DNA of 64,000 nt, from assembly GCA_004561545.1 (NCBI GenBank), contig SFVK01000001.1, positions 62,001-126,000 on the forward strand, written 5' to 3'. The translations under genes and the position numbers were made by a program. This DNA is from a bacterium (GTDB lineage: Bacteria; Bacillota; Clostridia; Oscillospirales; Ruminococcaceae). Below are positions 16,206 through 25,110 of this stretch, piece by piece. How positions within the stretch are numbered: position 1 is the stretch's first letter; each line of letters begins with the position of its first letter. The notes below the pieces were generated by a model. That model did no database searches. It saw nothing but the letters and a program-made list of their open reading frames with translations, and had not been told where the DNA came from.

Positions 16206-16598
16206 TTACGCATCCTGCTCTTCGGGGCGGAGCGTCTTGACACCAAACACAAAGTAGAGCAGATGAAAGGCCCATACACAGGCAAGCACCACACGGCCCA
16301 CCGGCACCTGGTCCATCATGACAAACCCGATGGCCATGAGCACCGTCACGGTCACCATGATGCGGATTTTGGCACGGCGGGTCATGCCTTTGCCCTGAAC
16401 ATAGCTTTCCAGATTGTCCTTGTAGAGCCGGGTTCCGGTGAACCAGCGGTGCAGCCGGGTGGAGCTGCGGGCAAAGCAACAGGCCGCCAGCAACAGGAAG
16501 GGCACCGTGGGCAGAATGGGCAGCACGGTTCCCACCGCGCCGAGGGCAAGGGCCACACAGCCCACTGCGAGAAACAGAATCTTTTTGACGTTCATCAT
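16206..16598 (-). CDS. DUF454/YbaN-family small membrane protein
   Basis: A 130-aa protein with three or four hydrophobic segments. It has the family start ILFLAVGCVALALGAVGTVLPILPTVPFLLLAACCFARSS in which G-x-G-P-x-LPT-PF-L is diagnostic, then a basic loop (GMTRRAKIRI). The function is unknown. AGGAGG stands four bases before the first of two adjacent ATGs and seven before the second, so either may be used. The MITE begins 16 bases upstream of the start and may have displaced the original promoter. Confidence 0.85.
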   Translation of the reverse strand: MMNVKKILFLAVGCVALALGAVGTVLPILPTVPFLLLAACCFARSSTRLHRWFTGTRLYKDNLESYVQGKGMTRRAKIRIMVTVTVLMAIGFVMMDQVPVGRVVLACVWAFHLLYFVFGVKTLRPEEQDA

Positions 16599-16614
16599 TT
16601 TTCCTCCTGTTTTA

Positions 16615-16788
16615 GGGCAACACCGCACAATTTTACGCGCTGATACGGCGAGCGAGGTGTGCCAGATGCCAAGCAAAAAGCGCAGAGAATACTTTGTGTA
16701 TTCTTGAGCATTTTTGCGATGCAGATGGTGCGCCGCAGCCGCCGGAGCGGTGCGTAAGGCGTTCGCCGTGAATTGTGCGATGTTGCCT
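16615..16788. mobile_element. MITE (IS630/Tc1-type, TA-flanked), 174 bp
   Basis: Imperfect terminal inverted repeats are GGGCAACACCGCACAATT at left and the complement of AATTGTGCGATGTTGCCT at right, directly flanked by TA (16613-16614 and 16789-16790). Near the centre is a perfect stem AGAATAC-TTTGT-GTATTCT. There is no open frame. A similar, more diverged element lies at 4163-4305 and a deleted remnant at 50364-50407. The right end abuts the stop codon of the ABC pseudogene. TA flanks suggest mobilisation by an IS630-type transposase not present here. Confidence 0.75.
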
Positions 16789-17869
16789 TAGCTCATGCGG
16801 CCGTTTTCCACCGACCAGACGGTATCGGCCACCCACATGGTGGAAGCCCGGTGGGAAACCAGCACCACGGTTTTGCCCTGGCGTTCCTCCCGCAGCGAGC
16901 GCAGAATCACCGCCTCGTTCAGGCTGTCCAGGTTGCTGGTGGGTTCGTCCAGCAGCATCAGAGGGGCATCATGGAGGAAGGCCCGCGCCAGGCCCAGGCG
17001 TTGGCGTTCCCCGCCCGAGAGGGTATCCCCTAGCTCGCCCACGGGGGTATCATAGCCCTGGGGCAGGCTCATGATGAAGTCGTGAACCGACGCCTTGCGG
17101 CAGGCCTGCTCGATCTCGGCATCGGTGGCGTCCCGTTTGGCGATGCGCAGATTGCTGCGGATGGAATCGTGGAAGAGGACGGTTTCCTGGGTGACATAGC
17201 TTTCCATCCCGCGCAGGTTTTGGGTGTTGATCTCATCGATGGGCCGATCCGAGATTGTGATGCTGCCCTGCCGGGTCTGCCAGAAACGCATGAGCAGCTT
17301 GAGCAGCGTGGATTTGCCGCTGCCGCTGCGTCCCACAATGCCGGTGATGCTGCCTTCGGGGATGGCAAGGGACAGATCCTCGAGGATGGTTTCCTCCCCG
17401 TAGGAGAAAGTCACATGGCTGACCTGCGCGCCGGTGAAGGGAACCTCTTCCCTGCCGGTCACATCCTGCACGGCAGGGGGTTCCTCCAGCAGATCCAGCA
17501 CGCGGTTGCCTGCCGCAAAGGTGTTTTGCAGCGTGCTGCCCAGATTGGCCAGCGCCACAAAGCTGCCCCGGGGCATGGTGATGTCCACACCCCGGAGCAC
17601 CTCACGGTCCGGGGGATAGGCAAAGCGGAGGTCTTTGCAGCGGATGCCCCCAGATGGCACCCAAACCGCACCGCCGCCAGCGCCACAACGGCTGTGAGCG
17701 CCAGGTCCGCCGTGGCGCACCGGCCAAGATACAACCGTTCCAGCAGGCGGCAGAAGGCGGCCATCATGGCAATGTTCGCCGCCAGGGCGCACCACTGCAT
17801 CGCCACATTGGCCATTATGTACCGTTTGCTGTCCGGTACGGTGCGGATCAGTCGTTTGTCAATCATCAT
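16788..17869 (-). pseudogene. Collapsed CydDC-like ABC exporter pair (double internal deletion)
   Basis: Three separate exporter pieces are joined. Bases 17869 to about 17655 read as the N-terminus and first helices of one exporter (MIDKRLIRTVPDSKRY; CRLLERLYLG). After a frame break at about 17655 comes only the first strand of its ATPase (IRCKDLRFAYPPDREVLRG), stopping before Walker A. At about 17560 the frame runs directly into the last membrane-domain helix of a second exporter (ANLGSTLQNTFAAGNRVLDLLEE), followed by a complete ATPase with GRSGSGKST, LSGGERQ and LLDEPTSNLD. The product cannot be a normal transporter. The family is a heterodimeric CydD/CydC-like exporter. Confidence 0.8.
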
Positions 17870-17910
17870 GGCGGATTGCTCCTTTCCCGGCTGCGCCGGA
17901 CGGTTTAATT

Positions 17911-17926
17911 GTTAGCTTTTTCTAAC
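17911..17926. promoter_or_regulatory. Dyad GTTAG-N6-CTAAC upstream of the ABC pseudogene
   Basis: An exact five-base inverted repeat around CTTTTT lies about 45 bases upstream of the pseudogene start. Its form resembles DtxR/MntR-type metal-regulator sites, but no regulator is adjacent, so this is only suggestive. Confidence 0.35.
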
Positions 17927-18119
17927 TCTATATTGAAAAAATAGCGCCGCAGAGATCTGCGGCCACGGAAAAAGCCGGAAAATTCAGAGATATTTGGTGG
18001 TTTTTGGGGTGTTGGCGGAAAGTTGCGCCTTTTGCCTGCCCGAAGCAGTTTAGCGCAACAAACTTCTGATGTCAACTGGTATTTTTCAGTTTTCCTTCAT
18101 TTCCCGGGAAACAAGGCAA

Positions 18120-18164
18120 CCGGCGCAGCGCCCGTGCGGAACTGTCCGCAGGGTGCTGCGCCGG
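18120..18164 (-). terminator. Terminator of the gcv operon
   Basis: CCGGCGCAGCGCCC pairs with GGGTGCTGCGCCGG (one G-T step), with an inner TGCGGA/TCCGCA stem. It lies 33 bases past the lpdA stop. The trailing T content is modest. Confidence 0.6.
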
Positions 18165-18197
18165 AAGGACGGATCATGAGGAGATGAGCCAAACCTG

Positions 18198-19559
18198 TCA
18201 CGCCAGGGTCTGGGCAGCGGCGAGGACCATCTCGCAGAAGGTGGGATGGGGATGAATGACGGCGGCCAGCTCGGATGCCGTCATCCCCCGCTGCACAGCC
18301 AGCGTCAGCTCGCCGATCAGGTCGGTGGCCCGGGGGCAGACCAGCTGCGCCCCCACAAGGCGGCCGGTGGCGGCATCGGCCACCAGCTTGAGGTAGCCGC
18401 TCTCGGCCCCCTCAATCAGGCATTTGCCGTTGGCGCCGGTGAGGGCCTTGCCGGTGCGCACGGTCAGCCCGGCGGCTTTGGCCTCGTCCTCGGTCAGGCC
18501 CACCGAGGCAATCTCGGGGGAGGTGTAGACGCAGCTGGGCACCACGGCGGTGTCCACCGGCGGCTCCCTGCCCAGAATGGCCGCCACCGCGTTTTCCGCC
18601 TGGGCTGTGGCCACATGGGCAAGCTGGATGTTGCCGGCCCTGGCGTCCCCGATGACATAGAGATGGGGCAGACTGGTGCGGCCCACGGCGTCGCCCACAA
18701 TGGCGCCGCGGCTCAACTCCGGTGCGGCACCGGGGGCAAAGAGGTCCTGCGCATCGGCACGGCGGCCGGTGGCCATGAGGACGCCCTCGGCGGTCACTTC
18801 CATGACCTGGCCCTTTTTATCGCGGTAAGTGACGGTCATACAGCCCGGTGTCCCGGCAACGCGCTCCACCTGGGCCTGCACGGTGATGGCTGCGCCCTGT
18901 TTTTTGAGGGTGAGGGTCAGACGCTGGGCGATTTCCCGGTCCATGGGCGGCAAAAGATGGGCGGCGGCCTCCAGAATGGTGACCTTGCAGCCCAGCGGCA
19001 GATAGATGGAGGCGCACTCCACCCCGATGACGCCCCCGCCAATGATGATGAGGGAGGCAAAGTGTTTGCCCTCCCCTTCCAGCAGGTCGTTGCTGTTAAA
19101 AACGCCGGGCAGGTCCGCGCCTTCGATGGGCGGGTGCCAGGGCTTGGCGCCCGCCGCGATAATGACGTCCTTTGCCTGCCAGGTCTGGCCGTCACAGAGA
19201 ACGGTCCCTTGCCCGGCAAACACCGCGTGGCCTTTGACCACCGTCACCTTGCCGGACTTCATCATCTTTTCAATGCCCTGGCGCAGAGTCTGCACCACGG
19301 CGTTTTTGCGGGCGTGCATGGCGGCGAAGTCATAGCCCGCCCCCTCGGCCCGCAGACCCAGGGATTCCGAATGGGTCATGGCGTGGTAGGTTTCGGCGGC
19401 GTGGAGCAGCGCCTTGGTGGGCATACAGCCCCGGTTCAGGCAGGTGCCGCCCAGCTCGTCCTGCTCAAAGAGCACCACCGAGCACCCGGCAGCGGCGGCT
19501 TTGGCGGCGGCGGTATACCCGCCGGGACCGCCGCCGATGACGGCGATATCGTAGCACAT
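18198..19559 (-). CDS. lpdA: Dihydrolipoyl dehydrogenase (glycine cleavage L protein)
   Basis: A 453-aa FAD/NAD disulfide oxidoreductase that re-oxidises the dihydrolipoyl arm of GcvH. The FAD motif is GGGPGGYTAAAKAA at residues 9-22, the redox disulfide is GGTCLNRGCMPTK (C42 and C47 by position), the NAD motif is GGGVIGVECA near 180, and the active-site base lies in HPHPTFCE near the C-terminus. It has no N-terminal lipoyl domain. It is the last gene of the gcv operon, four bases after lplA. Confidence 0.95.
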   Translation of the reverse strand: MCYDIAVIGGGPGGYTAAAKAAAAGCSVVLFEQDELGGTCLNRGCMPTKALLHAAETYHAMTHSESLGLRAEGAGYDFAAMHARKNAVVQTLRQGIEKMMKSGKVTVVKGHAVFAGQGTVLCDGQTWQAKDVIIAAGAKPWHPPIEGADLPGVFNSNDLLEGEGKHFASLIIIGGGVIGVECASIYLPLGCKVTILEAAAHLLPPMDREIAQRLTLTLKKQGAAITVQAQVERVAGTPGCMTVTYRDKKGQVMEVTAEGVLMATGRRADAQDLFAPGAAPELSRGAIVGDAVGRTSLPHLYVIGDARAGNIQLAHVATAQAENAVAAILGREPPVDTAVVPSCVYTSPEIASVGLTEDEAKAAGLTVRTGKALTGANGKCLIEGAESGYLKLVADAATGRLVGAQLVCPRATDLIGELTLAVQRGMTASELAAVIHPHPTFCEMVLAAAQTLA

Positions 19560-19563
19560 GGGT

Positions 19564-20550
19564 TTATTCCTCCTTTTGCAGCACCAGTCCCGCCAGATCC
19601 CGGGCCACCGACGCATCGGGTGCGGTGGGGGCCAGCCGCGCCGCAAGGTCCTGCGGCGTGAGCGCGCAGCCCCGGAGCAGGGCCGGAACGGCGCTGAGAT
19701 AATCGGCTTCCAGCCCGTCGGACCAGAGGGCGGCCTCGGCGATGACACCGTCCGCCAGCGTATAATCCAGCCGCACGGTGCCCCAGTCGAACCGGGCTTC
19801 CCGGCTGATTTCCAGGGGGCGGCAGTCGCCGTATTTCCATTCGGGGGACGCAAAGCGGCGGATGCCCTCGGCCAGGCGTGCGGCGTCCAGCTCCTGCTCC
19901 CGCAGTTCCTCCACCGGGAGGCCATAGACCGCCGAGAAGGCCCGGACCAGCGCATCGCTCAGCGCGGCGATGGTCAGACCGGGCAGATAGTCCGTCAGGT
20001 TGGCCACCCGGGATTTGACCGACGCCACCCCCTTGGCCTGCAGCTTGAGCGGCGAGACGTTGAGATAGCGGCTCATGATGGTCTTATCCACCGCCACCAT
20101 AAGGGTTCCGTGGTGGTAGCTCTTGTCGCCGGTGCGGTAGAAGGCATGGCCGGAGAACTTTTTGCCCTCCACCGTCAGGTCATTGCGGCCGCTCTTTTCG
20201 GCCCGGACCCCCACGGCCTGCACAGCGCTGAGGATGACCTCATTCTGGCGCGCCAGGTCATAGTCGCCGGTGGGAACCAGAAAGGTAAAGTTCAGATTGC
20301 CCAGGTCGTGGTAGACCGCCCCGCCGCCGGAAAGGCGGCGGGCCAGATGGCCGCCGTCCGCTTCCAGTTCCCGGATGCGGCACTCGTTGGCGGCGTGCTG
20401 GTTGCGGCCTATGACCACGGTGTGCTGGTTCTGCCACAGATACAGGATACACTGCCCCGGCGCGACGCTGTGGAGCAGCAGCTCCTCCAGCGCCAGATTG
20501 TGATAAGGGTCGGTGCTGCCGGTGCGCAGCACGGTCAGGCGGCGGATCAT
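19564..20550 (-). CDS. lplA: Lipoate-protein ligase A
   Basis: A 328-aa ligase that activates lipoate with ATP and attaches it to the lysine of GcvH. It has the family motifs NQHTVVIGRNQHA (residues 41-53), RRLSGGGAVYHDLGNLNF (about 70-87) and the lysine in GKKFSGHAFY (about 128). The C-terminal accessory domain is present. The start overlaps the gcvPB stop by four bases (ATGA), showing tight coupling. Its place in the operon supplies the cofactor for the H protein, presumably from scavenged lipoate. Confidence 0.94.
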   Translation of the reverse strand: MIRRLTVLRTGSTDPYHNLALEELLLHSVAPGQCILYLWQNQHTVVIGRNQHAANECRIRELEADGGHLARRLSGGGAVYHDLGNLNFTFLVPTGDYDLARQNEVILSAVQAVGVRAEKSGRNDLTVEGKKFSGHAFYRTGDKSYHHGTLMVAVDKTIMSRYLNVSPLKLQAKGVASVKSRVANLTDYLPGLTIAALSDALVRAFSAVYGLPVEELREQELDAARLAEGIRRFASPEWKYGDCRPLEISREARFDWGTVRLDYTLADGVIAEAALWSDGLEADYLSAVPALLRGCALTPQDLAARLAPTAPDASVARDLAGLVLQKEE

Positions 20551-21989
20551 TGGGCCACCCCGAATTCATAGCGCAGCACCGGCGTGCGGGCGGCGCGGAC
20601 CTCATCCGGGCGACCGATGGGACAGTCGCGGGGGGCGCTGTGCAGGCTGGCCCCGTCGGCTTTCGCCTCGTCGAGAATCCGCAGGAAGATTTCTGCCGCC
20701 TCGTCCAGCGTCTCGGGGCTCTCGGTCTCGGTGGGCTCCACCATGAGGGCCTCATGGACGATGAGCGGGAAGTACATTGTGGGCGGATGGATGCCAAAAT
20801 CCAGCATCCGCTTGGCCACATCCATGGCGGAGACGCCGGTTTCGGCCTTGAGGGGTTCCAGCGTCATGACGAACTCATGCATACAGGGGGTGTCATAGGC
20901 CATCTGGTAGGCGCCGGCCAGCTTGTGCATCAGGTAGTTGGCGTTGAGCACCGCGCCGGCGGAGGCTTCGGGGATGCCCTGTTTGCCCAGCGTGAGGAGG
21001 TAGGTCAGCGCCCGCACCACCACCAGGAAGTTGCCCTGGAAGGTGCGCACCCGGCCCAAAGAACGGGCGGGGGTGTACAGGCGGTACTGCCCGTCCTTGC
21101 AGTCCACGCGGGGCGCGGGGAGGAAGTCCGCCAAAAATGCCTTGCAGCCCACCGGGCCGCTGCCGGGACCGCCGCCCCCGTGGGGCGTGGAGAAGGTCTT
21201 GTGCAGGTTGACATGGACGCAGTCAAAGCCCATATCGCCGGGACGCACATGGCCCATGATGGCGTTGAGGTTGGCGCCGTCGTAGTAGCACAGGCCGCCC
21301 GCCTCGTGGACAATGCGGGTGATTTCCAGAATGTTGGGGTCAAACAGGCCCAGCGTGTTGGGGTTGGTGAGCATCAGACCGGCGGTATCCGGTCCCACGG
21401 CGGCGCGCAGGGCGTCCAGATCCACGCCGCCTTCAGCGTTGGAGGGTACCGACACCACCGTAAAGCCCGCCATGACGGCGGAAGCCGGGTTGGTGCCGTG
21501 GGCGGAATCCGGCACAATAATTTTGGTGCGGGCGGTGTCGCCACGGCTCTGATGGTAGCGGCGGATGAGCAGCAGGCCGGTGTACTCGCCGTGGGCGCCT
21601 GCGGCCGGTTGCAGCGTCATGCCGTCCATGCCGGTGATCTCACAGAGCATCGTCTCGGTTTTGGCCAGCACCTCCAGGCAGCCCTGGACCGTCCCGGTGG
21701 GCTGGAGGGGATGAATGTCGGTAAATCCGGGCAGCGCGGCCATCTCCTCGTTGACGCGGGGATTGTATTTCATGGTGCAAGAGCCCAGCGGGTAGAACCC
21801 GTCGTTGACGCCGTGGGTCTGTTTGGCCAGCTCGGTATAGTGGCGGCCCAGGTCCACCTCGGAAATTTCCGGCAGGCGGGGCGGCGCGGCGCGCAGGCTG
21901 CCGGCGTCAAATTCCACCAGCGGCACATCGCAGGGGGGCAGCAGGCTCTCGGTCCGGCCGGAGCGGCTCCGTTCAAACAACAGTTTCAT
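20547..21989 (-). CDS. gcvPB: Glycine dehydrogenase (decarboxylating) subunit 2
   Basis: The 480-aa beta part of the split P protein, carrying pyridoxal phosphate. The PLP lysine is in HVNLHKTFSTPHGGGGPGSGP. Other P-protein motifs are FYPLGSCTMKYNP and DSAHGTNPASA. Together with subunit 1 it decarboxylates glycine and passes the aminomethyl group to lipoyl-GcvH. The start MKLLFERS overlaps the gcvPA stop by ATGA; three more upstream codons are open but unneeded. Confidence 0.95.
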   Translation of the reverse strand: MKLLFERSRSGRTESLLPPCDVPLVEFDAGSLRAAPPRLPEISEVDLGRHYTELAKQTHGVNDGFYPLGSCTMKYNPRVNEEMAALPGFTDIHPLQPTGTVQGCLEVLAKTETMLCEITGMDGMTLQPAAGAHGEYTGLLLIRRYHQSRGDTARTKIIVPDSAHGTNPASAVMAGFTVVSVPSNAEGGVDLDALRAAVGPDTAGLMLTNPNTLGLFDPNILEITRIVHEAGGLCYYDGANLNAIMGHVRPGDMGFDCVHVNLHKTFSTPHGGGGPGSGPVGCKAFLADFLPAPRVDCKDGQYRLYTPARSLGRVRTFQGNFLVVVRALTYLLTLGKQGIPEASAGAVLNANYLMHKLAGAYQMAYDTPCMHEFVMTLEPLKAETGVSAMDVAKRMLDFGIHPPTMYFPLIVHEALMVEPTETESPETLDEAAEIFLRILDEAKADGASLHSAPRDCPIGRPDEVRAARTPVLRYEFGVAQ

Positions 21990-23302
21990 TGTGCGCACAC
22001 CTCCCGGATTCGTTTCACCAGCGTGTCAATCTCCTCACGGCTGTTCAGTTCGGTGCAGCACCACAGGATGCCGCCCTCCACCGGAAGCCCTGCCAGAATG
22101 CCATCGGGTTCCAGCGCCCGGCACAGCGCGTCGGGGTCGATGGGGCAGCCGGTGAGGAATTCATGGAAGAAGGGCTTTGTGCTGCGCAGGCCAAAGCCAG
22201 GAATTTTGGCCAGCTCTGCGGCCAGGTAGTGGGCGTGGGCGGCGCTGTTTTCGGCCGCGCGGCGCAGGCCCGCCGGGCCCATGGCGGCCAGATAAACCGA
22301 TGCCGTCATGGCGCACAGTGCCTCGTTGGAGCAGATGTTGGAGGAGGCTTTTTCCCGCCGGATATGCTGTTCCCGGGCCTGCAGGGTCAGCACAAAGCAG
22401 CGGTTGCCGTCCGCGTCGGTGGTCTGGCCCACAATGCGGCCGGGCAGCTTGCGCATCAGTTCCCTGCGGCAGGTCATATAGCCCAGATACGGGCCGCCGA
22501 AGCTCAGCGGCAGACCGAGGGGCTGGCCCTCCCCCACCGCGATGTCGGCGCCGTACTCGCCGGGGGTCTTGAGCAGGCCCAGCGAGATGGGGTTGGCCCC
22601 CATGATGACCTTAATGCCTTTGGCGTGGGCGGCGGCCACAATGGCGTCCACATCCTCCAGCACACCGTAATAGTTGGGGCTCTGCACATAGACGCAGGCG
22701 GTTGTGGCGGTAAGGGCCGCCTCCAGCGCGGCGGGGTCGGTGGCGCAGTCCTGCACCGGCGCAACGGTCACCGGCACACTGCGGCTCTCGCAGTAGGTCT
22801 GCACGACCTCCAGCACCTGGGGATCGGCGGTGCCGCAGACCACCACGCCGCTGCGGCGGCGCTCCTGGCACATAAAGACCGCTTCCGCCGCAGCCACCGC
22901 CCCGTCATACACCGAGGCGTTGGAGACATCCATGCCGGTCAGCTCGCACATTTGGGTCTGGTACTCAAAGATGGACTGGAGCACGCCCTGGCTGATCTCG
23001 GCCTGGTAGGGCGTGTAGGCGGTGACAAACTCCTCCTTGGAAGTGACGGTTTTGACGATGGAAGGAATGTAATGCCGGTACGCGCCGGCCCCGCGGAACA
23101 CGCTGGAAAAGCGGGTGTTTTGGTCCGCCAGGGCGGTCATTTTGCGGCGGACCTCCATCTCGCTCAGGCCGTCGGGCAGGTCCAGCTCCTTCACCCGGAC
23201 CTGCTCCGGCACCACCGCGTAGAGGTCGTCGGCGCTTTGCAGGCCCAGCTCGGCCAGCATCCGGCTGCGCTCCTCCCCGGTGGCGGGAATATAGCTGCCC
23301 AT
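21986..23302 (-). CDS. gcvPA: Glycine dehydrogenase (decarboxylating) subunit 1
   Basis: The 438-aa alpha part of the split P protein. It starts MGSYIPATGEERSRML and contains FLGAGAYRHYIPSIV-like (here FRGAGAYRHYIPS), YQAEISQGVLQSIFEYQT and SFGGPYLGYM. The fold is that of a PLP enzyme without the catalytic lysine, which sits in subunit 2. It follows gcvH by two bases. Confidence 0.95.
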   Translation of the reverse strand: MGSYIPATGEERSRMLAELGLQSADDLYAVVPEQVRVKELDLPDGLSEMEVRRKMTALADQNTRFSSVFRGAGAYRHYIPSIVKTVTSKEEFVTAYTPYQAEISQGVLQSIFEYQTQMCELTGMDVSNASVYDGAVAAAEAVFMCQERRRSGVVVCGTADPQVLEVVQTYCESRSVPVTVAPVQDCATDPAALEAALTATTACVYVQSPNYYGVLEDVDAIVAAAHAKGIKVIMGANPISLGLLKTPGEYGADIAVGEGQPLGLPLSFGGPYLGYMTCRRELMRKLPGRIVGQTTDADGNRCFVLTLQAREQHIRREKASSNICSNEALCAMTASVYLAAMGPAGLRRAAENSAAHAHYLAAELAKIPGFGLRSTKPFFHEFLTGCPIDPDALCRALEPDGILAGLPVEGGILWCCTELNSREEIDTLVKRIREVCAQ

Positions 23303-23304
23303 GG

Positions 23305-23688
23305 TTACGCCTCCTCCGCCGCGCAGACCTGCCCGTAGGCGGCGGCGTCCATCAGCTCCTCGGTGTCGGAAACCTCCTCCACCTTGATGAGCCAGGCCTC
23401 ATAGGGGTCCTCGTTCACAAGGGCGGGGTTGTCCAGAAGCTCCTCGTTGATGGCGGCCACCTTGCCGGTCACCGGGCTGAATACGTCGGAGACCGCCTTG
23501 ACGGACTCCACGTCGGAGAACGCCTGACCCGCCGTGACGTCGTCGCCCTCCTCGGGCAGGTTGATAAAGACGATATCGCCCAGGGCGCTCTGGGCATAGT
23601 CGGTCAGGCCGACGGTGATGACGCCGTCCTCCTCCTTGACCCACTCGTGAGATTTGGTGTACTTCAGCTCTTCAGGAATGTTCGACAT
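23305..23688 (-). CDS. gcvH: Glycine cleavage system H protein
   Basis: A 127-aa lipoyl carrier that shuttles the aminomethyl intermediate between P, T and L proteins. The lipoyl lysine is in [13 protein letters not shown] (K65 or so), and the sequence opens with the typical YTKSHEWVK. Length is normal. It lies 53 bases after gcvT. Confidence 0.97.
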   Translation of the reverse strand: MSNIPEELKYTKSHEWVKEEDGVITVGLTDYAQSALGDIVFINLPEEGDDVTAGQAFSDVESVKAVSDVFSPVTGKVAAINEELLDNPALVNEDPYEAWLIKVEEVSDTEELMDAAAYGQVCAAEEA

Positions 23689-23741
23689 AATGATTAACCT
23701 CCGTCATTTTTTCTCGTGTTGCCTATATTTTGGAACGAATG

Positions 23742-24827
23742 TCAGGCCCGCTTGTAGAAGGGCAGCGGCACAATCTGGGCGGCCACGCGGCGGCCGCGCA
23801 CATCGATTTCCACCGCCGTGCCCACGGCACTGTGGGCGGCATCCACCAGCGCCATCGAGATGGCCTTGCCCAGCAGCGGGGCAAAGGTGCCCGAGGTGGT
23901 GGTGCCGATCTGTTCCCCTGCCAGATAAACGGGCTGATGCTCCCGGGGAATGCCCCGGCCGGTGGCCACCAGGCCCACCCGGACCCGCCGGGGGGTGCCG
24001 GCGCTGACCAGCGCATCCTTGCCGATGAACTCCTCCTTGTCCAGCTTGACGCCGAAATCCAGCCCGGCTTCCAGCGGGGTAACGGTGTCGTCCATCTCGT
24101 GGCCGTAGAGCGGCATGGCAGCTTCAAGGCGCAGGGTGTCCCGTGCGCCCAGGCCGCAGGGAATCAGGCCGAATTCCGCGCCGGCCTGCCGCAGCAGCGT
24201 CCACAGCGCGGGGCCGTTTTCGGCGGCGGTGTAGATTTCATAGCCCAGCTCGCCGGTGTAGCCGGTGCGGGAAATCATGCAGCGCATCCCGCCAATGGTC
24301 ACATTGGGGATGGCGGTATAGTATTTTTTGGGGATCTGATCCTCCGGCAGCAGTTTGGCGATGATCTGCGGCGCTTTGGGGCCCTGTAGGGCCAGCTGGG
24401 CGATGGTGTCCGAGAGATCCTGTGCCTCGGTGCCGGGCAGCAGGTTCGCCTTCATATGGGCGAAATCCTTGTGGCGGTTGGCGGCGTTCACCACCACAAA
24501 ATAGCTCTGCTCGCCGAACTTATAAACCACCAGATCATCCACCGTGCCGCCCTGCCCGTTGCACATAATGCTGTATCGCACCCGGCCCACCGGCATGTTG
24601 GTGAAATCGTTGGTCAGCAGGTGGTTCAGCGTGTCCAGCGCGGTGGGGCCGGTGAAGAGCACCTCGCCCATATGGGACACATCAAACAGACCCGCCTGCT
24701 GGCGGACCGCCATGTGCTCCTTGATGACGCCGGTGCCGTACTGCACCGGAAGCAGATAGCCGGCAAAGGGAACCATCTTGCCCCCTTCCTCCACATGAAT
24801 ATCATACAGCGGCGTTTTACGTTCCAT
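23742..24827 (-). CDS. gcvT: Aminomethyltransferase (glycine cleavage T protein)
   Basis: A 361-aa folate-dependent T protein, which moves the methylene group from GcvH to tetrahydrofolate and releases ammonia. Motifs are DVSHMGEV (residues about 49-56), LTNDFTNMPVGRVRYSIMCN, the folate loop SRTGYTGELGYEIY (about 188-201) and the C-terminal LGKAISMALVD. It is the first gene of the operon, 33 bases after the riboswitch terminator. Confidence 0.96.
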   Translation of the reverse strand: MERKTPLYDIHVEEGGKMVPFAGYLLPVQYGTGVIKEHMAVRQQAGLFDVSHMGEVLFTGPTALDTLNHLLTNDFTNMPVGRVRYSIMCNGQGGTVDDLVVYKFGEQSYFVVVNAANRHKDFAHMKANLLPGTEAQDLSDTIAQLALQGPKAPQIIAKLLPEDQIPKKYYTAIPNVTIGGMRCMISRTGYTGELGYEIYTAAENGPALWTLLRQAGAEFGLIPCGLGARDTLRLEAAMPLYGHEMDDTVTPLEAGLDFGVKLDKEEFIGKDALVSAGTPRRVRVGLVATGRGIPREHQPVYLAGEQIGTTTSGTFAPLLGKAISMALVDAAHSAVGTAVEIDVRGRRVAAQIVPLPFYKRA

Positions 24828-24860
24828 ATAACCACCCGGTCCTTTCCAAATCCTTTGCTC

Positions 24861-24913
24861 AAAATAAAAACAGAGGCAGGGTCCGGCGCATCTCTGCGTC
24901 GTTCCTGCCTCTG
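24861..24913 (-). terminator. Riboswitch-controlled intrinsic terminator before gcvT
   Basis: On the minus strand CAGAGGCAGG (24913-24904) pairs with CCTGCCTCTG (24880-24871), followed by TTTTTATTTT (24870-24861). The first five bases of its leading arm are also the closing strand of aptamer II P1, so the two structures exclude each other. Confidence 0.9.
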
Positions 24914-25062
24914 TGCATAAACCTGAAAGATTCTCCGCCGCGGGGCGGATTGCTTCTTCGGTGCGTCATTGCTTTCCAGAGTTCCGTCAAAAAACGGTCC
25001 TTTTGCCTGAGAGTTGTTGCAGCCCCTTCGGCGCCGCAGTGTGTGCGGTCTCTCCCGTTTTT
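24905..25062 (-). ncRNA. Tandem glycine riboswitch
   Basis: Read on the minus strand, aptamer I has GGGAGAGACCGC, GCCGAAGGGGC and CTCTCAGGCAAAAGGACCG. Aptamer II has GGAAAGCAATGACG, CACCGAAGAAGC and CTTTCAGGTTTATG. This is the classic two-aptamer order. Aptamer II is closed by CTCTG (24981-24977) with CAGAG (24913-24909). The same CAGAG begins the terminator arm, so glycine binding should free the operon from termination: an ON switch for glycine breakdown. Confidence 0.95.
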
Positions 25063-25110
25063 CTCATCCGGTCCTGATTCGGTTTTGGATTCCTCCCGGA
25101 ATCTGATTTT

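Larger units (their letters stand above)
17870..18197. other. Intergenic region with dyads
   Basis: It contains the pseudogene's ribosome site, the dyad GTTAG-N6-CTAAC (17911-17926), a tight stem GCCGCAGA/TCTGCGGC at 17946-17963 and the terminator-like stem at 18120-18164. No gene was found. Confidence 0.55.

Noticed and set aside
16206..16676. Longer start for the DUF454 gene reaching into the MITE
   Set aside because: The extra 26 residues are encoded by the inverted-repeat element, and AGGAGG points to the start at 16598.
17911..17926. GTTAG-N6-CTAAC as an iron- or manganese-regulator box
   Set aside because: The match is only five bases per arm, no metal regulator or metal-transport gene is adjacent, and the downstream gene is a pseudogene. 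It was kept as a low-confidence dyad only.
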